Part shown: in pieces, positions 36,631 to 46,843 of the stretch
Layout of the letters: each line of letters opens with the position of its first letter
Position numbering within the stretch: position 1 is the stretch's first letter
Source: an uncultured SAR116 cluster alpha proteobacterium
GTDB taxonomy: Bacteria > Pseudomonadota > Alphaproteobacteria > Puniceispirillales > Marisalimonadaceae
Assembly: GCA_902539895.1 (NCBI GenBank)
Contig: CACBMD010000009.1
Coordinates: 1 to 52,268, forward strand
DNA: 52,268 nucleotides
Reading direction: 5' to 3'
The notes under the pieces: model-generated
The model's input: the letters and a program-made list of their open reading frames with translations, nothing else
What the model was told of the DNA's origin: nothing
Databases searched by the model: none
Position numbers and translations under genes: made by a program

Positions 36631-39600
36631 TCATGAAAATTTGAAGTGATCAATTCCACTTATTGTTGACAGATCATTAATAAATTTAGATGATAATTTT
36701 ACATTTTCTCTAATTTTAATTTCAACCTGCTGTTCTTTATTTGAACTATTAATAAAAATAGATGAATGTCCAACTTCTAAAATTTTTATTAATGGAATAA
36801 GTTTATCTAGAAATTTGTTAGTATTTGTAAATAAGGTAATATTATATTTGTTATCAGAGATATAATCATTCAACAAATATATCCTTTTAGCAATAATTCT
36901 AGAGATTTGATTATTTTCATTTTTAATTTCAGCATCAATTAAAACAAGATTTTTTTCTATTAAATAATCTTCATATTTAAGCAATATATCTGAAAATATA
37001 TTTATCTCCAAGGAACCACTTAAATCATTTAACTGTATTGATAACCATCTACCTCTAGGAGATTGTCTTTTTTGAATTTTAGAAATCAGACCACATAACT
37101 TTAAATTTTGTTTGATATATTTTTCAGGTTCGTTAAGTATTTCAATACTTCTTCTCACATTCATTTTTGACAAAATGTTTGAATAACAATCTAATGGATG
37201 AGCTGACAAATATAATCCAAGAGATAAAAATTCATTATTTATACTTTCTTGAAAACTCCAATCTGTAGCATCTTGAAGATTTATAAGTAACTTGTTAGAT
37301 TCATTATTATTGAAAAGATTTGATTGCTGAGAGGCTTTTTCTTTTTCTATTGAATGAGAATAGTTCAACATCAAATCTATAGATTTGTATAATTTATTCC
37401 TATTAGTTTCAATCATATCAAAAGCTCCAGATTTTATAAGACTTTCAAATGATTTTTTTGTTATTAAACCGTAAGGCATCCTATTTAAAAAATCATCAAT
37501 ATTTTGAAATTCACCATCTTCATCTCTAATCTGCACAACTTTTTTAATAGCATCAGTTCCAACATTTTTTATGGAAGATAATGAGTATCTAATACCAAAT
37601 TCACTAGAAGAAATATGTTCAATAATAAACTCATAACTACTTTTATTGATACATGGTTGTAATATTTTCAAACCTAGTTTTTTTGCATCCTCTACAAATA
37701 AAGATAATTTTTCAGTATTATTATTTTCTACAGTCATCATTGAAACAAAAAATTCGTATATATAATTTGTTTTCAACCATGCAGTTTGGTAGGCAATTAA
37801 AGCATAAGCAGCAGCATGTGATTTATTAAAACCATATCCAGCAAAAGCGGCAATTTGATCAAAAATTTCATTTGCTTTTTCTACACTAATTCCTCTTTTT
37901 TTTGTGCCGTTTAAAAAAAAATATTTTTGTTCAGCCATTTCTGCTTTGTCTTTTTTACCCATCGCTCTTCTTAAAATATCCGCTTTAGCCAGTGAAAAAT
38001 CAGCTAATATTTGTGCAGCTCTTAAAACTTGCTCTTGATAGATAAATATTCCATATGTTTCTTCTAAAATAGTTTCTAAAGAAGGATGCATATAAACTAT
38101 ATTTTCTTTGCCATGTTTCCTATTTATATAACTTGGAATATTTTCCATTGGACCTGGTCTATATAACGACACTACGGCTATTATATCCTCAAATCTGTCA
38201 GGTTTTAACCCAATTAAAACATCTTTCATTCCAGTAGATTCTAACTGAAATATACCGGTGGTAGAGCCAGTTGATAACATTTCATATGTTTTTTTATCAT
38301 TTAATAAAATTTTACTAAGATTAAAATTTTTATCTTTAAGCTTTATTAAAGCCTCAGCTTTAGAAAGAACAGTTAATGTTTTTAAGCCAAGAAAATCAAA
38401 TTTTACAAGCCCAGCTTTTTCAACAAATTTCATATTAAATTGTGTGGCAGGAATTTCATCCTCATTAAACTTGTATAATGGAAGTAATTCATGAAGTGGC
38501 TTATCTCCAATGACCAAGCCTGCTGCATGTGTGGAAGCATGCCTATTTAAACCTTCAACATTAATAGCAGTTTCAATTAAATTTTGTACTTGTTCATTTT
38601 CAAATATTTCGTTCTTAAGTACATCATTCATATCAATAGCTTCTTGAATTGTAATTGGTTTAGAAGGAATAAAAGGTATTAATTTTGCAATTTTATCCAC
38701 TTGACCATAAGGCATCTCTAATACTCTTCCAACATCTCTAATAGCTGCTTTTGCTTGAAGACTTCCAAAAGTAATTATTTGAGCAACCTTATCTTTTCCA
38801 TATCTATTTCTAACATAGTCAATCACTTCCTCTCTTCTATCTTGACAAAAATCAATATCAAAATCAGGCATTGAAATTCGTTCTGGATTTAGAAAACGTT
38901 CAAACAACAAACCCCATTTTATTGGATCAAGGTCTGTGATATTCAATGACCAAGCGACTATCGATCCTGCCCCAGATCCACGACCAGGACCGACTGGAAT
39001 ATCATTTTCTTTTGACCATTTTATAAAATCGTAAACAATTAAAAAATAACCTGCAAAACCCATCTCATTAATAATTTTAAGTTCTTTATTAAGACGATAT
39101 TTATAAGCATTTTTTTCATCATCAGAAAATTTAGTTGTTGATAAATTAAATCTTTCAATCAAACCTTTAAAAGATATTTTTGAGAGATAATCAGCTTCGG
39201 AAATATTTTCTAAACCAGGATATTTTGGCAATATAGGATTTATTTCTTTTAAAAAGAAAGAACATCTTTTAGCAATAATTATAGTATTTTCAATAGCTTC
39301 AGGAATATCTTTAAATAATGATATCATTAATTCGGGGTCTTTTAGATAATGTTCTTTAGTAAGTATTCTTCTATTATCAGATGAAATTGTAAGCCCCTTA
39401 TCAATACAGGTTAGTACCTGATGGGCTTCAAATTTATCTTCATTTTGAAAAAAACAATCGTTTGTTGCCACTAAAGGAATATCATATTCATATGCAAGAT
39501 CTGTTAAATTTTTTTCAGCAATTAATTGGCTTTTAATACCATGTCTCTGGAGCTCAACATACAAATTATCATTAAAAATATTTTTTAAATATTTTAAACG

Positions 39601-40056
39601 CTCTTTTACTAATTTTATGTTATTTAAAGAAGCTGGTTTTCCCAAAAAACCATTTTCAATACCCCCAGTTAGAAGTAAAAGTCCATCTCTATATTTTTCT
39701 AATTTAACTCCATCTATAAACTTTTCATAATTTTCATTACTTGAAAACGAATTAGTTAAAAAAAGTAAATTTCTATAACCTATTTCATTTTTAGCTAGTA
39801 AAACAACTTCTCCAGTATCTTTATCATCTTTCCCATTTTGACTAATATTCACTTGAATTCCAATTATAGGTTGGATGCCAAAAGTAGTCATTTTTAAAGA
39901 AAATTCTAAAGCTCCAAAAAGATTGTTTGTATCAGTAATTGCTATTGCTGGTTGGTTATTTTCAACACAAAACTTTGATAAATCCTCGAAGGATAACATT
40001 CCTTCAGCAAGAGAAAAATTTGAGTGTAATCGTAAGTGAATAAATAAATTTTTCAT
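36631..40056 (-). CDS. dnaE: DNA polymerase III alpha subunit
   Basis: A 1141-residue replicative polymerase of normal DnaE1 length. The N-terminal PHP domain begins FIHLRLHSNFSLAEGML. The palm has PVGPGRGSGAGSIVAWSLNITD and the catalytic aspartates in PDFDIDFCQDRR. GLNRHASTHAAGLVI, KFDFLGLKTLTV and FNKSHAAAYALIAYQTAWLK follow in the fingers. The beta-binding and OB domains are C-terminal. It is preceded by lolD with a 21-nt gap. The proS-lolC-lolD-dnaE order is common in alphaproteobacteria. rpsB lies directly downstream. Confidence 0.98.
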   Translation of the reverse strand: MKNLFIHLRLHSNFSLAEGMLSFEDLSKFCVENNQPAIAITDTNNLFGALEFSLKMTTFGIQPIIGIQVNISQNGKDDKDTGEVVLLAKNEIGYRNLLFLTNSFSSNENYEKFIDGVKLEKYRDGLLLLTGGIENGFLGKPASLNNIKLVKERLKYLKNIFNDNLYVELQRHGIKSQLIAEKNLTDLAYEYDIPLVATNDCFFQNEDKFEAHQVLTCIDKGLTISSDNRRILTKEHYLKDPELMISLFKDIPEAIENTIIIAKRCSFFLKEINPILPKYPGLENISEADYLSKISFKGLIERFNLSTTKFSDDEKNAYKYRLNKELKIINEMGFAGYFLIVYDFIKWSKENDIPVGPGRGSGAGSIVAWSLNITDLDPIKWGLLFERFLNPERISMPDFDIDFCQDRREEVIDYVRNRYGKDKVAQIITFGSLQAKAAIRDVGRVLEMPYGQVDKIAKLIPFIPSKPITIQEAIDMNDVLKNEIFENEQVQNLIETAINVEGLNRHASTHAAGLVIGDKPLHELLPLYKFNEDEIPATQFNMKFVEKAGLVKFDFLGLKTLTVLSKAEALIKLKDKNFNLSKILLNDKKTYEMLSTGSTTGIFQLESTGMKDVLIGLKPDRFEDIIAVVSLYRPGPMENIPSYINRKHGKENIVYMHPSLETILEETYGIFIYQEQVLRAAQILADFSLAKADILRRAMGKKDKAEMAEQKYFFLNGTKKRGISVEKANEIFDQIAAFAGYGFNKSHAAAYALIAYQTAWLKTNYIYEFFVSMMTVENNNTEKLSLFVEDAKKLGLKILQPCINKSSYEFIIEHISSSEFGIRYSLSSIKNVGTDAIKKVVQIRDEDGEFQNIDDFLNRMPYGLITKKSFESLIKSGAFDMIETNRNKLYKSIDLMLNYSHSIEKEKASQQSNLFNNNESNKLLINLQDATDWSFQESINNEFLSLGLYLSAHPLDCYSNILSKMNVRRSIEILNEPEKYIKQNLKLCGLISKIQKRQSPRGRWLSIQLNDLSGSLEINIFSDILLKYEDYLIEKNLVLIDAEIKNENNQISRIIAKRIYLLNDYISDNKYNITLFTNTNKFLDKLIPLIKILEVGHSSIFINSSNKEQQVEIKIRENVKLSSKFINDLSTISGIDHFKFS

Positions 40057-40077
40057 TTTTAAAATTTAATTTTAAAA

Positions 40078-40773
40078 TTATTCATCGGAAACAGAACCAT
40101 TTTTTAAAACTAATTTTCTGTCCATTAGATTTGCTAAATTACTATTATGGGTAGCAAAAATACAACTTATGTCTAATGACTTAACTAATTCGTATAAAAT
40201 TTCAAATACGTTTTTAGCACTAATAGCATCCAAATTTCCTGTAGGTTCGTCAGCTAAGATTAAATTAGGAGAATTAGACAATGCTCTTGCAATAGCAACT
40301 CTTTGAGCCTCTCCACCAGATAACTTTGCAGGCCTAAATTCAAGTCTATTCTTCAAACCAAGAGCTGATAAAATTTCTTTGGATTTTTTTTCTGCTTCAA
40401 TTTTAGATTTACCCATAATTAGTTGTGGTAACATAACATTCTCTAGAGCAGAAAATTCTTGAAAAAGACGATGTGACTGAAAGATAAATCCAACCTCAGC
40501 CCCTCTTATAAATGTTTTACTGTCTTCACTTAATTTTGTACAATCATGTCCATTTAAACTAATTGAACCAAATGTGGGTTTTTCAAGCAAACCTGCGATA
40601 TTTAATAATGTTGATTTTCCAGTTCCACTAGGTCCAATTAAAGAAATCATTTCACCCTTCATAACTTTAATATTTACGTTATTTAAAACTCTAATCTTTT
40701 GTGATTCTTGATTATAAATATGAGAAATATTCTTTAAAATTAATAAATATTTATTATCTAAAACATTATTCAT
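40078..40773 (-). CDS. lolD: Lipoprotein-releasing system ATP-binding protein LolD
   Basis: A 231-residue ABC ATPase. The Walker A is SLIGPSGTGKSTLLN, the signature is KLSGGEAQRVAIARAL and the Walker B is LILADEPTGNLD, with the switch histidine in IFATHN. The NIAGLLEKPTFGSI segment is typical of LolD/FtsE-type proteins. With LolC it extracts mature lipoproteins from the inner membrane. It overlaps lolC by 8 nt. Confidence 0.97.
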   Translation of the reverse strand: MNNVLDNKYLLILKNISHIYNQESQKIRVLNNVNIKVMKGEMISLIGPSGTGKSTLLNIAGLLEKPTFGSISLNGHDCTKLSEDSKTFIRGAEVGFIFQSHRLFQEFSALENVMLPQLIMGKSKIEAEKKSKEILSALGLKNRLEFRPAKLSGGEAQRVAIARALSNSPNLILADEPTGNLDAISAKNVFEILYELVKSLDISCIFATHNSNLANLMDRKLVLKNGSVSDE

Positions 40774-42034
40774 ATCGCAATGCCTCAGCCGGAGATATTT
40801 TTGATGCTTTCCAAGCAGGAAACATGCTTGCTATTAAAGTTAGAGAAATAGATAACCCCATAACAATTAAAACTTCATTGAAATTTATATTTGAAGGTAA
40901 TGTAGATAAAAAATAAATCTGAGGAGAGAATAATTCTTGTCCAACAAGAGATGATATAAAATTTCTGATTGTTTCAATATTAATAGATACAATAGTGCCT
41001 AAAATTGCTCCTATAATTGTACCAACAATACCAATTATAGAACCTGTTAACATAAAAATTCTTATAATAAAATGTTTAGAAGCACCCATTGTTCTCATAA
41101 GAGCAATATCAGACTTTTTTGTTTGAACTAGCATTATCATGGATGATATTATATTAAAGGTTGCCACAAGAATTATTAACGTCAATATCACAAACATTAC
41201 GTTTTTTTCTACATCAAGAGCATTCATAAAAGATGAGTTTCTTTTTTTCCAATCAATTATTGTCAAATTTTCATCTAATTTAGAAATTAAATCATCATAA
41301 ACATTTTGAGTTGTTTTTGAATTATCTAAAAAAATTTCAATGCCATGAGCAATTTTTTTTGTTGATAGAAATTTTTCAGCTTTTTCCCATGGTATAAAAA
41401 TAAAGTTATTATCATATTCATACATGCCAACATCAAAAAAACCACCAACCATAAAGTTTTGTTTAATAGGCAATACGCCTATCGCAGTCTCCATAACATT
41501 CGGAGAAATAAGCGATATATAATCACCTACTCTTAAATTTAATCTTTGAGCAAGCCTATATCCTAGTATTATATTTTGTTTTAATTTGAAATTATCAATA
41601 GTAGTATTATCAAGAGACTTCCATAATAATTTTTTAGCAGGTAGATCTGACCATTTTGTACCTCTAATAATAATTCCTGAGATAGAATTCTTAGTTTTGG
41701 CAAGAGCTTGTCCTTCCAAATACGGCGTGACAGCAACAACATTTTGTGTGTCTGAAATTTGACTTAATATTTTATTATAATTTTCAATTGATAATCCATT
41801 TTTTTTATAAACGATTAAATGACCATTTATTCCTAATATTCTATCAACTAATTCTGTTCGAAAACCATTCATCACGGACATTACTACAATTAAAGTAGCT
41901 ACACCTAAAACAATTCCAACAAGAGAAAACCAGGCTGAAACTGAGATAAAACCCTCAACTCGTCTAGATTTAATATACCTTAAGGCGATAGTTCTTTCAG
42001 TTTCATTAAAAATAAAATTACTCATATGCTTCAT
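40766..42034 (-). CDS. lolC: Lipoprotein-releasing system permease LolC/LolE
   Basis: A 422-residue FtsX-family permease with one N-terminal helix (about 35-60), a large periplasmic MacB-like domain (about 60-280) and three C-terminal helices. The N-terminus ERTIALRYIKSRRVEGFISV and the following GVATLIVVMSVMNGFR are typical of LolC/E. A single copy with LolD suggests a homodimeric LolC2D2 (LolF-type) complex, as is common outside gammaproteobacteria; lolE is not seen here. It overlaps proS by 4 nt (ATGA). Confidence 0.95.
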   Translation of the reverse strand: MKHMSNFIFNETERTIALRYIKSRRVEGFISVSAWFSLVGIVLGVATLIVVMSVMNGFRTELVDRILGINGHLIVYKKNGLSIENYNKILSQISDTQNVVAVTPYLEGQALAKTKNSISGIIIRGTKWSDLPAKKLLWKSLDNTTIDNFKLKQNIILGYRLAQRLNLRVGDYISLISPNVMETAIGVLPIKQNFMVGGFFDVGMYEYDNNFIFIPWEKAEKFLSTKKIAHGIEIFLDNSKTTQNVYDDLISKLDENLTIIDWKKRNSSFMNALDVEKNVMFVILTLIILVATFNIISSMIMLVQTKKSDIALMRTMGASKHFIIRIFMLTGSIIGIVGTIIGAILGTIVSINIETIRNFISSLVGQELFSPQIYFLSTLPSNINFNEVLIVMGLSISLTLIASMFPAWKASKISPAEALRYE

Positions 42035-43350
42035 TGATTAGTTTGAACAAAATTCAGTAGCTCATCGTACGATAATCTAGAGATATCTCCACTTTTCCTA
42101 CACTTTAAATCATATAATTGATCTTTTATTCCCTTCGGACCAATTATAATTTGATATGGCAAACCAATTAAATCTGCTCTTGCGAGTTTGGCGCCAGCCC
42201 TTTCATCAGTATCATCATACAATACTTTTAATGCATTATTATTCATAGCAATATATAATTCTGTACAAATTTTATCACAATCAACATCACCACATTTTAA
42301 ATTAATTATGTTATAATCCCAAGGGGTTACTTCTTTGGGCCAAATTATACCTTTTTGATCATGATTTGCTTCAATAACAGCACCCACTAACCTTGATAGG
42401 CCCACACCATATGAACCCATGAAAACTGGAACATTCTCTCCCTCTCTATCTAATATTGTAGCTCTCATTGGCAAAGAATATTTTTGTCCAAAATGAAAAA
42501 TATGACCTACCTCAATACCTCTAGTTTTAATTAAGGTACTATTTTTATTATCAAAGTTATTCACATCGTGCTTCTCTTCTGTTGCAGCATATAGAGAGGT
42601 AAATTTATTTACTTCTTCTTGAAGATCGTCATTATAATTAATGTTCAAAAATGAACCTTCAATATTTAATAATTGTTTATCTACGTAAACTTCACTTTCA
42701 CCAGTATCAGCTAAAATAATAAATTCATGACTTAAATCTCCTCCAATTGGGCCAGTGTCTGCTTTCATTGGTATTGCTTTTAAACCCATTTTTTTAAATA
42801 ACTGCATATAAGCTATGAACATTATATTGTATGATTTAATGGAATTGTTGTAGTCAATATCAAATGAATATGCATCTTTCATTAAAAATTCTCTTCCTCT
42901 CATAACACCAAATCTAGGTCGCAGCTCATCTCTAAATTTCCATTGAATGTGAAAAAGATTTAATGGTAATTCTTTATAACTATTTACGTGAGTTCTAAAT
43001 ATTTCTGTTACTAGCTCTTCATTTGTTGGCCCATACAATAAATTTCTATTATTTCTATCTTTAATACGAAGCATTTCTTTACCATAATCATCGTATCTTC
43101 CAGATTCTTTCCAGAGCTCAGCAGATTGAAGTGTAGGCATTAAAATCTCATTAGCACCTGCTTTTATCATTTCATGTTTACAAATTTCTGTGATTTTTTC
43201 TAAAACAATTTTACCAAGGGGTAACCAGGAATAAATCCCAGAAGCTGATTGTTGTATCATGCCAGCTCTAAGCATATAAATGTGTGAAATAATTTCAGCT
43301 TCTTTTGGATTTTCTTTTAAAACAGGAAGAAAAAATCTTGTTAATAACAT
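42031..43350 (-). CDS. proS: Prolyl-tRNA synthetase (short alphaproteobacterial form)
   Basis: A 439-residue class II synthetase. It has the motif 2 region FHIQWKFRDELRPRFGVMRGREFLMKDAYSF (core GREFLMKDAYSF) and motif 3 GSYGVGLSRLVGAV. The editing insertion of E. coli-type ProS (about 180 residues between motifs 2 and 3) is absent, which matches the ~440-residue alphaproteobacterial form. The C-terminal anticodon domain has the DDTDERAGAKLARADLIGLP segment (core DERAGAKLARAD). It is the first gene of the proS-lolC-lolD-dnaE run. Confidence 0.97.
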   Translation of the reverse strand: MLLTRFFLPVLKENPKEAEIISHIYMLRAGMIQQSASGIYSWLPLGKIVLEKITEICKHEMIKAGANEILMPTLQSAELWKESGRYDDYGKEMLRIKDRNNRNLLYGPTNEELVTEIFRTHVNSYKELPLNLFHIQWKFRDELRPRFGVMRGREFLMKDAYSFDIDYNNSIKSYNIMFIAYMQLFKKMGLKAIPMKADTGPIGGDLSHEFIILADTGESEVYVDKQLLNIEGSFLNINYNDDLQEEVNKFTSLYAATEEKHDVNNFDNKNSTLIKTRGIEVGHIFHFGQKYSLPMRATILDREGENVPVFMGSYGVGLSRLVGAVIEANHDQKGIIWPKEVTPWDYNIINLKCGDVDCDKICTELYIAMNNNALKVLYDDTDERAGAKLARADLIGLPYQIIIGPKGIKDQLYDLKCRKSGDISRLSYDELLNFVQTNQ

Positions 43351-43410
43351 TATATTTGTTTCCTAGTAGGTTATATTTAAAATTAAATTAAAACTAATTT
43401 GATTGATAGT

Positions 43411-43436
43411 TTATACCAGTATAAGTTACAACTTAT
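43411..43436. promoter_or_regulatory. Two overlapping palindromes between proS and hemB
   Basis: TTATAC-CA-GTATAA (43411-43424) and ATAAGTT-AC-AACTTAT (43421-43436) are two perfect dyads that share ATAA. They sit in the middle of the 109-nt divergent gap. TTGATT at 43399-43404 and TATAAG at 43420-43425 could be a hemB promoter with 15-nt spacing, so the second dyad would cover its -10 side. This could be an operator for one or both genes; it does not match Irr or RirA consensus sites that I know. Confidence 0.4.
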
Positions 43437-43459
43437 GTAATTATTAACAGGACATCAAC

Positions 43460-44488
43460 ATGAAACAATGGCCAAATAAACAATTTTCTATAAATAGTTT
43501 TCCAAGAGTAAGAATGAGAAGAAATCGTTTATCAGAATTTTCTAGAAAACTTATGTCTGAAAATAAATTGTCATTAAACGATTTAATTTATCCAATTTTT
43601 ATTACTTATGGATCAAATATGAAAGAAGAAATAAGTTCCATGCCTGGAATTTATCGATATTCTTTAGATTTGCTTTACAAAGAAATTGAATATATTTCTT
43701 CTTTAAATATTCCTGCAATTGCATTATTTCCAAAAATTGAAAATAAATTAAAAACACCTGATGGTAAAGAGGCTCTAAATAAAAATAATTTAATATGCAA
43801 GGCTATTAAGATTTCTAAAAAAGTTAACCCTAAACTAGGTGTTATAACTGATGTTGCTCTAGATCCTTATACAGATCATGGACATGATGGTATAATAAAA
43901 GAAGATCAAATTGATAATGACTTAACAATAGATATTCTATGCAAACAGGCTATTGTACAAGCAGAGGCTGGATGTGATATTATAGCGCCTAGTGATATGA
44001 TGGATGGAAGAGTTGGAGCTATTAGAGATACTTTAGATGAGCTTGGTCTTATTAACGTTCAAATAATGTCATATGCTGCTAAATATGCATCATCATTTTA
44101 TGGCCCCTTTAGGGATGCCGTAGGTTCGGCGGTTAATTTATCAAAAAAATCAAAAAAAAGTTATCAAATGGACCCAGCAAATTCAGCAGAAGCATTGAGA
44201 GAAATTAGACTTGATATTAATGAAGGGGCAGACATGATAATAATTAAACCAGGAATGCCTTATTTAGATATTATTAGTAAAGCAAAAAATGAGTTTAATT
44301 TTCCTGTTATTGCCTATCAAGTATCTGGAGAGTATTCAATGATAAAAGGTGCAATTCAAAATGGCTGGTTTGATGAAGAAAAGATTATATTTGAAACCAT
44401 GATGTGTTTTAAAAGAGCTGGATGTGATGGAATAATAACTTATTTTGCTCCATTTGTCGCAAAAAAATTAATTAATAAAACTTTGTAA
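43460..44488 (+). CDS. hemB: Delta-aminolevulinic acid dehydratase (porphobilinogen synthase)
   Basis: A 342-residue HemB. The Schiff-base lysines lie in YAAKYASSFYGPFRDA and MIIIKPGMPYLDII. The metal loop reads VALDPYTDHGHDG, where the three zinc cysteines of the E. coli/human enzyme are absent. This is the Mg-type active site known from alphaproteobacteria and plants, and the RDAVG allosteric-region arginine is kept. It condenses two aminolevulinates into porphobilinogen. It is divergent from proS; a gene for a protein N-end rule transferase follows 29 nt later. Confidence 0.97.
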   Translation: MKQWPNKQFSINSFPRVRMRRNRLSEFSRKLMSENKLSLNDLIYPIFITYGSNMKEEISSMPGIYRYSLDLLYKEIEYISSLNIPAIALFPKIENKLKTPDGKEALNKNNLICKAIKISKKVNPKLGVITDVALDPYTDHGHDGIIKEDQIDNDLTIDILCKQAIVQAEAGCDIIAPSDMMDGRVGAIRDTLDELGLINVQIMSYAAKYASSFYGPFRDAVGSAVNLSKKSKKSYQMDPANSAEALREIRLDINEGADMIIIKPGMPYLDIISKAKNEFNFPVIAYQVSGEYSMIKGAIQNGWFDEEKIIFETMMCFKRAGCDGIITYFAPFVAKKLINKTL

Positions 44489-44517
44489 AAATTAGCAAAC
44501 AGGTCGTATTTAAAATT

Positions 44518-45237
44518 ATGATTGATATAAAACCTAAAAACGTTCTAGAGCAACCTATTTACATGCTTACAAAAGCAACCTCATGTCCATATTTAAAGGG
44601 AAAAGTTGAAAAAAGAATAGCTACGGATATCTCTTACAATAATAGTATATATGAAGAGCTCTCAATAAATGGTTTTAGAAGAGTTGAAAATTGGATGTAC
44701 AAGCCTGTATGTGATAATTGTAGCGCCTGTAAATCTTATAGAGTAGATATACAAAATTTTAAAATAACAAAAAGTTTAAAAAGAGTTTCCAAGAATTTTG
44801 AAAACTTTAGTTTTAAGCTAGTAAAGAACATCTCAACTAAAGAACATTTTGAACTTTTTAAAAAGTATCAATTAGAAAGACACACTGGTGGAACTATGTC
44901 AGATATGGATGAAGACGAATTTATGTCAATGATTGAAAAATCACCAATAAAAACTTCACTCTTAGAATTTAGAGATAAATCTAAAAATCTAATAGGGGTT
45001 ATTCTTTTAGATGTTGATAAAAAAAACTTATCAGCTGTTTATAGTTTTTTTGACCCAAAATTTAGTAAATTTGGCCTAGGAAACTATATGATCATAAAAT
45101 GCTTATTGTATGGGAAAAGAAAAAAATATGAATATTTGTACCTTGGTTATTATATTGAAGAACTATCCAGCATGTCATACAAATCCAGGTTTAAGCCAGG
45201 ACAAATATTAAACAATAATGATTGGGAAAATTTTTAA
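44518..45237 (+). CDS. bpt: Aspartate/glutamate leucyl- or arginyltransferase (Bpt/Ate family)
   Basis: A 239-residue transferase. The N-terminal domain has CPYLKGKVEKRI and GFRRVENWMYKPVCDNCSACKSYRV, where cysteine pairs match the ATE N-terminal domain. The C-terminal GNAT-like domain has YQLERHTGGTM, YSFFDPKFSKFGLGNYMI and a final YKSRFKPGQIL. It adds an amino acid to Asp/Glu N-termini of proteins, marking them for ClpAP. Bacterial members usually transfer leucine (Bpt). Its length is normal (about 235-250). The convergent gamma-glutamyltransferase gene ends 2 nt away. Confidence 0.93.
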   Translation: MIDIKPKNVLEQPIYMLTKATSCPYLKGKVEKRIATDISYNNSIYEELSINGFRRVENWMYKPVCDNCSACKSYRVDIQNFKITKSLKRVSKNFENFSFKLVKNISTKEHFELFKKYQLERHTGGTMSDMDEDEFMSMIEKSPIKTSLLEFRDKSKNLIGVILLDVDKKNLSAVYSFFDPKFSKFGLGNYMIIKCLLYGKRKKYEYLYLGYYIEELSSMSYKSRFKPGQILNNNDWENF

Positions 45238-45239
45238 CT

Positions 45240-46832
45240 TTATCCCCCAATAGCTGAGCCATCACTTCTTAAATCATAGCCTCCTTCTTTAAGACCATTA
45301 GGATAACACACTAAAGCTCCAGCATGACCCATTATTTCTTCATATGCTCCCACCTTTTCGACGATATGACCCATAGATTTTAATTTATCAAAAGTATCGG
45401 CAGAAAAACGTTCTTCAATTTTTAATGAAGTTGTTTCATCCCCCCATGTTTTTCCTAATAGCCATCTTGGTTCGTTAACTGAATTCTGCAGATTTAAATT
45501 TTGAACATTATATCTATAAAAAATTGCAGCTTGTGTCTGTGGTTGCCCTTCACCACCCATAGTCCCATATGACATTACCCTACCATCATCAAAGTGAGCT
45601 AATGCTGGTTGAATTGTATGAAATGGTTTTCTACCAGGTAATAAATGATTATGATTTGTTGGATCAAGAGAAAAGCTAACTCCTCTATTTTGCATTGTAA
45701 TACCAGTATTAGGTAAAACTAAACCTGAACCAAACTCCCAATAAATACTTTGTATAAAACTTATAGTATTTCCATATATATCTGTGGCACCTAACCAAAC
45801 TGTGTCTCCACCTGGAGTAGATTCAGGCCAAGGTGTAGCTTTTTCAAAATTAATTTCCTTAGCTAATTTTTTAATAAAATCTTTTGTTAAAAATTCGCTA
45901 CCATGAAAGCTCATATACCTCGGATCAGAAATATATTTATCTCTTATCTTAAAAACTGTTTTTGTTATCTCAACAATATTATGGATTAATTCAACATCAT
46001 TTTTGCAAGTAATTGATAATTCATCTAGTAATCCTAAAATTAATATAGATGCTAATCCTTGAGTAGGTGGTGGTAAGTTAAATAATTTAGCATCTTTAAT
46101 TTTTAATTCTAAGGGATCTACAAAAGTTGCTTTATAATTTTTAAAATCGTTCGAATTTAATGGAGATCCTAAATTATTTAAATCAGAAATGATTTTACTA
46201 AAGACTTCACCTGAATAAAAGTCCTCTAATCCATTTTTTATAAGGCAGGAAAAAGTATTCGATAAATTTGGAATAATTAATCTATCTCCAACATTTGGAA
46301 TTTTGCTATTTTTTAAATAAACGTCTTTGAAACCTTCAAGATCAACAAGCTGATTTAATTTTGATTTTAAATTATTTCTTAGAGTATTAGTTACAGCAAC
46401 TCCTTCTTTAGCAGCTTGTTCCGCATCAAACAAAAGTCTACTTATTGGAATTTTACCCCCTAAATTTTTAACACTAAAATCATATGCCAGTTTCCAACCT
46501 GCAACAGCGCCTGGAACAGTTAAAGCCGACAATGCTCCTCGTGATGGAATAGAGTTAAAACCTAGTTTTTTATAAAAATCTATATTTATATTATTAGACG
46601 CTGGTCCACAGGAATCAATTGCATGAACATTTTTATTTTTGTCAGAAATTAACCAGAAATTATCACCACCCATAGAATTCATATGAGGATATACAACTGA
46701 TATCATTGCAGCAGAAGCAATCATAGCTTCAACAACATTACCACCTTCTTTTAAAATATCAGAACCAGTTTTTGTTGCTAAATGATGGGGAGCAATCATC
46801 ATATAGTTATAAGTAAGTTTAGAAGAAAGCAT
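45240..46832 (-). CDS. Gamma-glutamyltransferase-family Ntn hydrolase
   Basis: About 530 residues from ATG 46832 (AGG 8-10 nt upstream; a TTG at 46847 overlapping the dctM stop is less likely). The family fold is shown by PHHLATKTGSDILKEGGNVVEAM, VVYPHMNSMGGDNF and the C-terminal PGRKPFHTIQPALA. The self-cleavage threonine is in GGDTVWLGATD, matching the G-D-T-V form of YwrD-like members, and GNTISFIQSIYWEFGSG follows. No signal peptide is present, so it is probably cytoplasmic, unlike E. coli Ggt. Function may be gamma-glutamyl hydrolysis or an amidohydrolase such as oxamate hydrolase (HpxW). It is closely linked to the TRAP operon, starting 11 nt after dctM. Confidence 0.88.
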   Translation of the reverse strand: MLSSKLTYNYMMIAPHHLATKTGSDILKEGGNVVEAMIASAAMISVVYPHMNSMGGDNFWLISDKNKNVHAIDSCGPASNNINIDFYKKLGFNSIPSRGALSALTVPGAVAGWKLAYDFSVKNLGGKIPISRLLFDAEQAAKEGVAVTNTLRNNLKSKLNQLVDLEGFKDVYLKNSKIPNVGDRLIIPNLSNTFSCLIKNGLEDFYSGEVFSKIISDLNNLGSPLNSNDFKNYKATFVDPLELKIKDAKLFNLPPPTQGLASILILGLLDELSITCKNDVELIHNIVEITKTVFKIRDKYISDPRYMSFHGSEFLTKDFIKKLAKEINFEKATPWPESTPGGDTVWLGATDIYGNTISFIQSIYWEFGSGLVLPNTGITMQNRGVSFSLDPTNHNHLLPGRKPFHTIQPALAHFDDGRVMSYGTMGGEGQPQTQAAIFYRYNVQNLNLQNSVNEPRWLLGKTWGDETTSLKIEERFSADTFDKLKSMGHIVEKVGAYEEIMGHAGALVCYPNGLKEGGYDLRSDGSAIGG

Positions 46833-46843
46833 AAAAATGCCTA

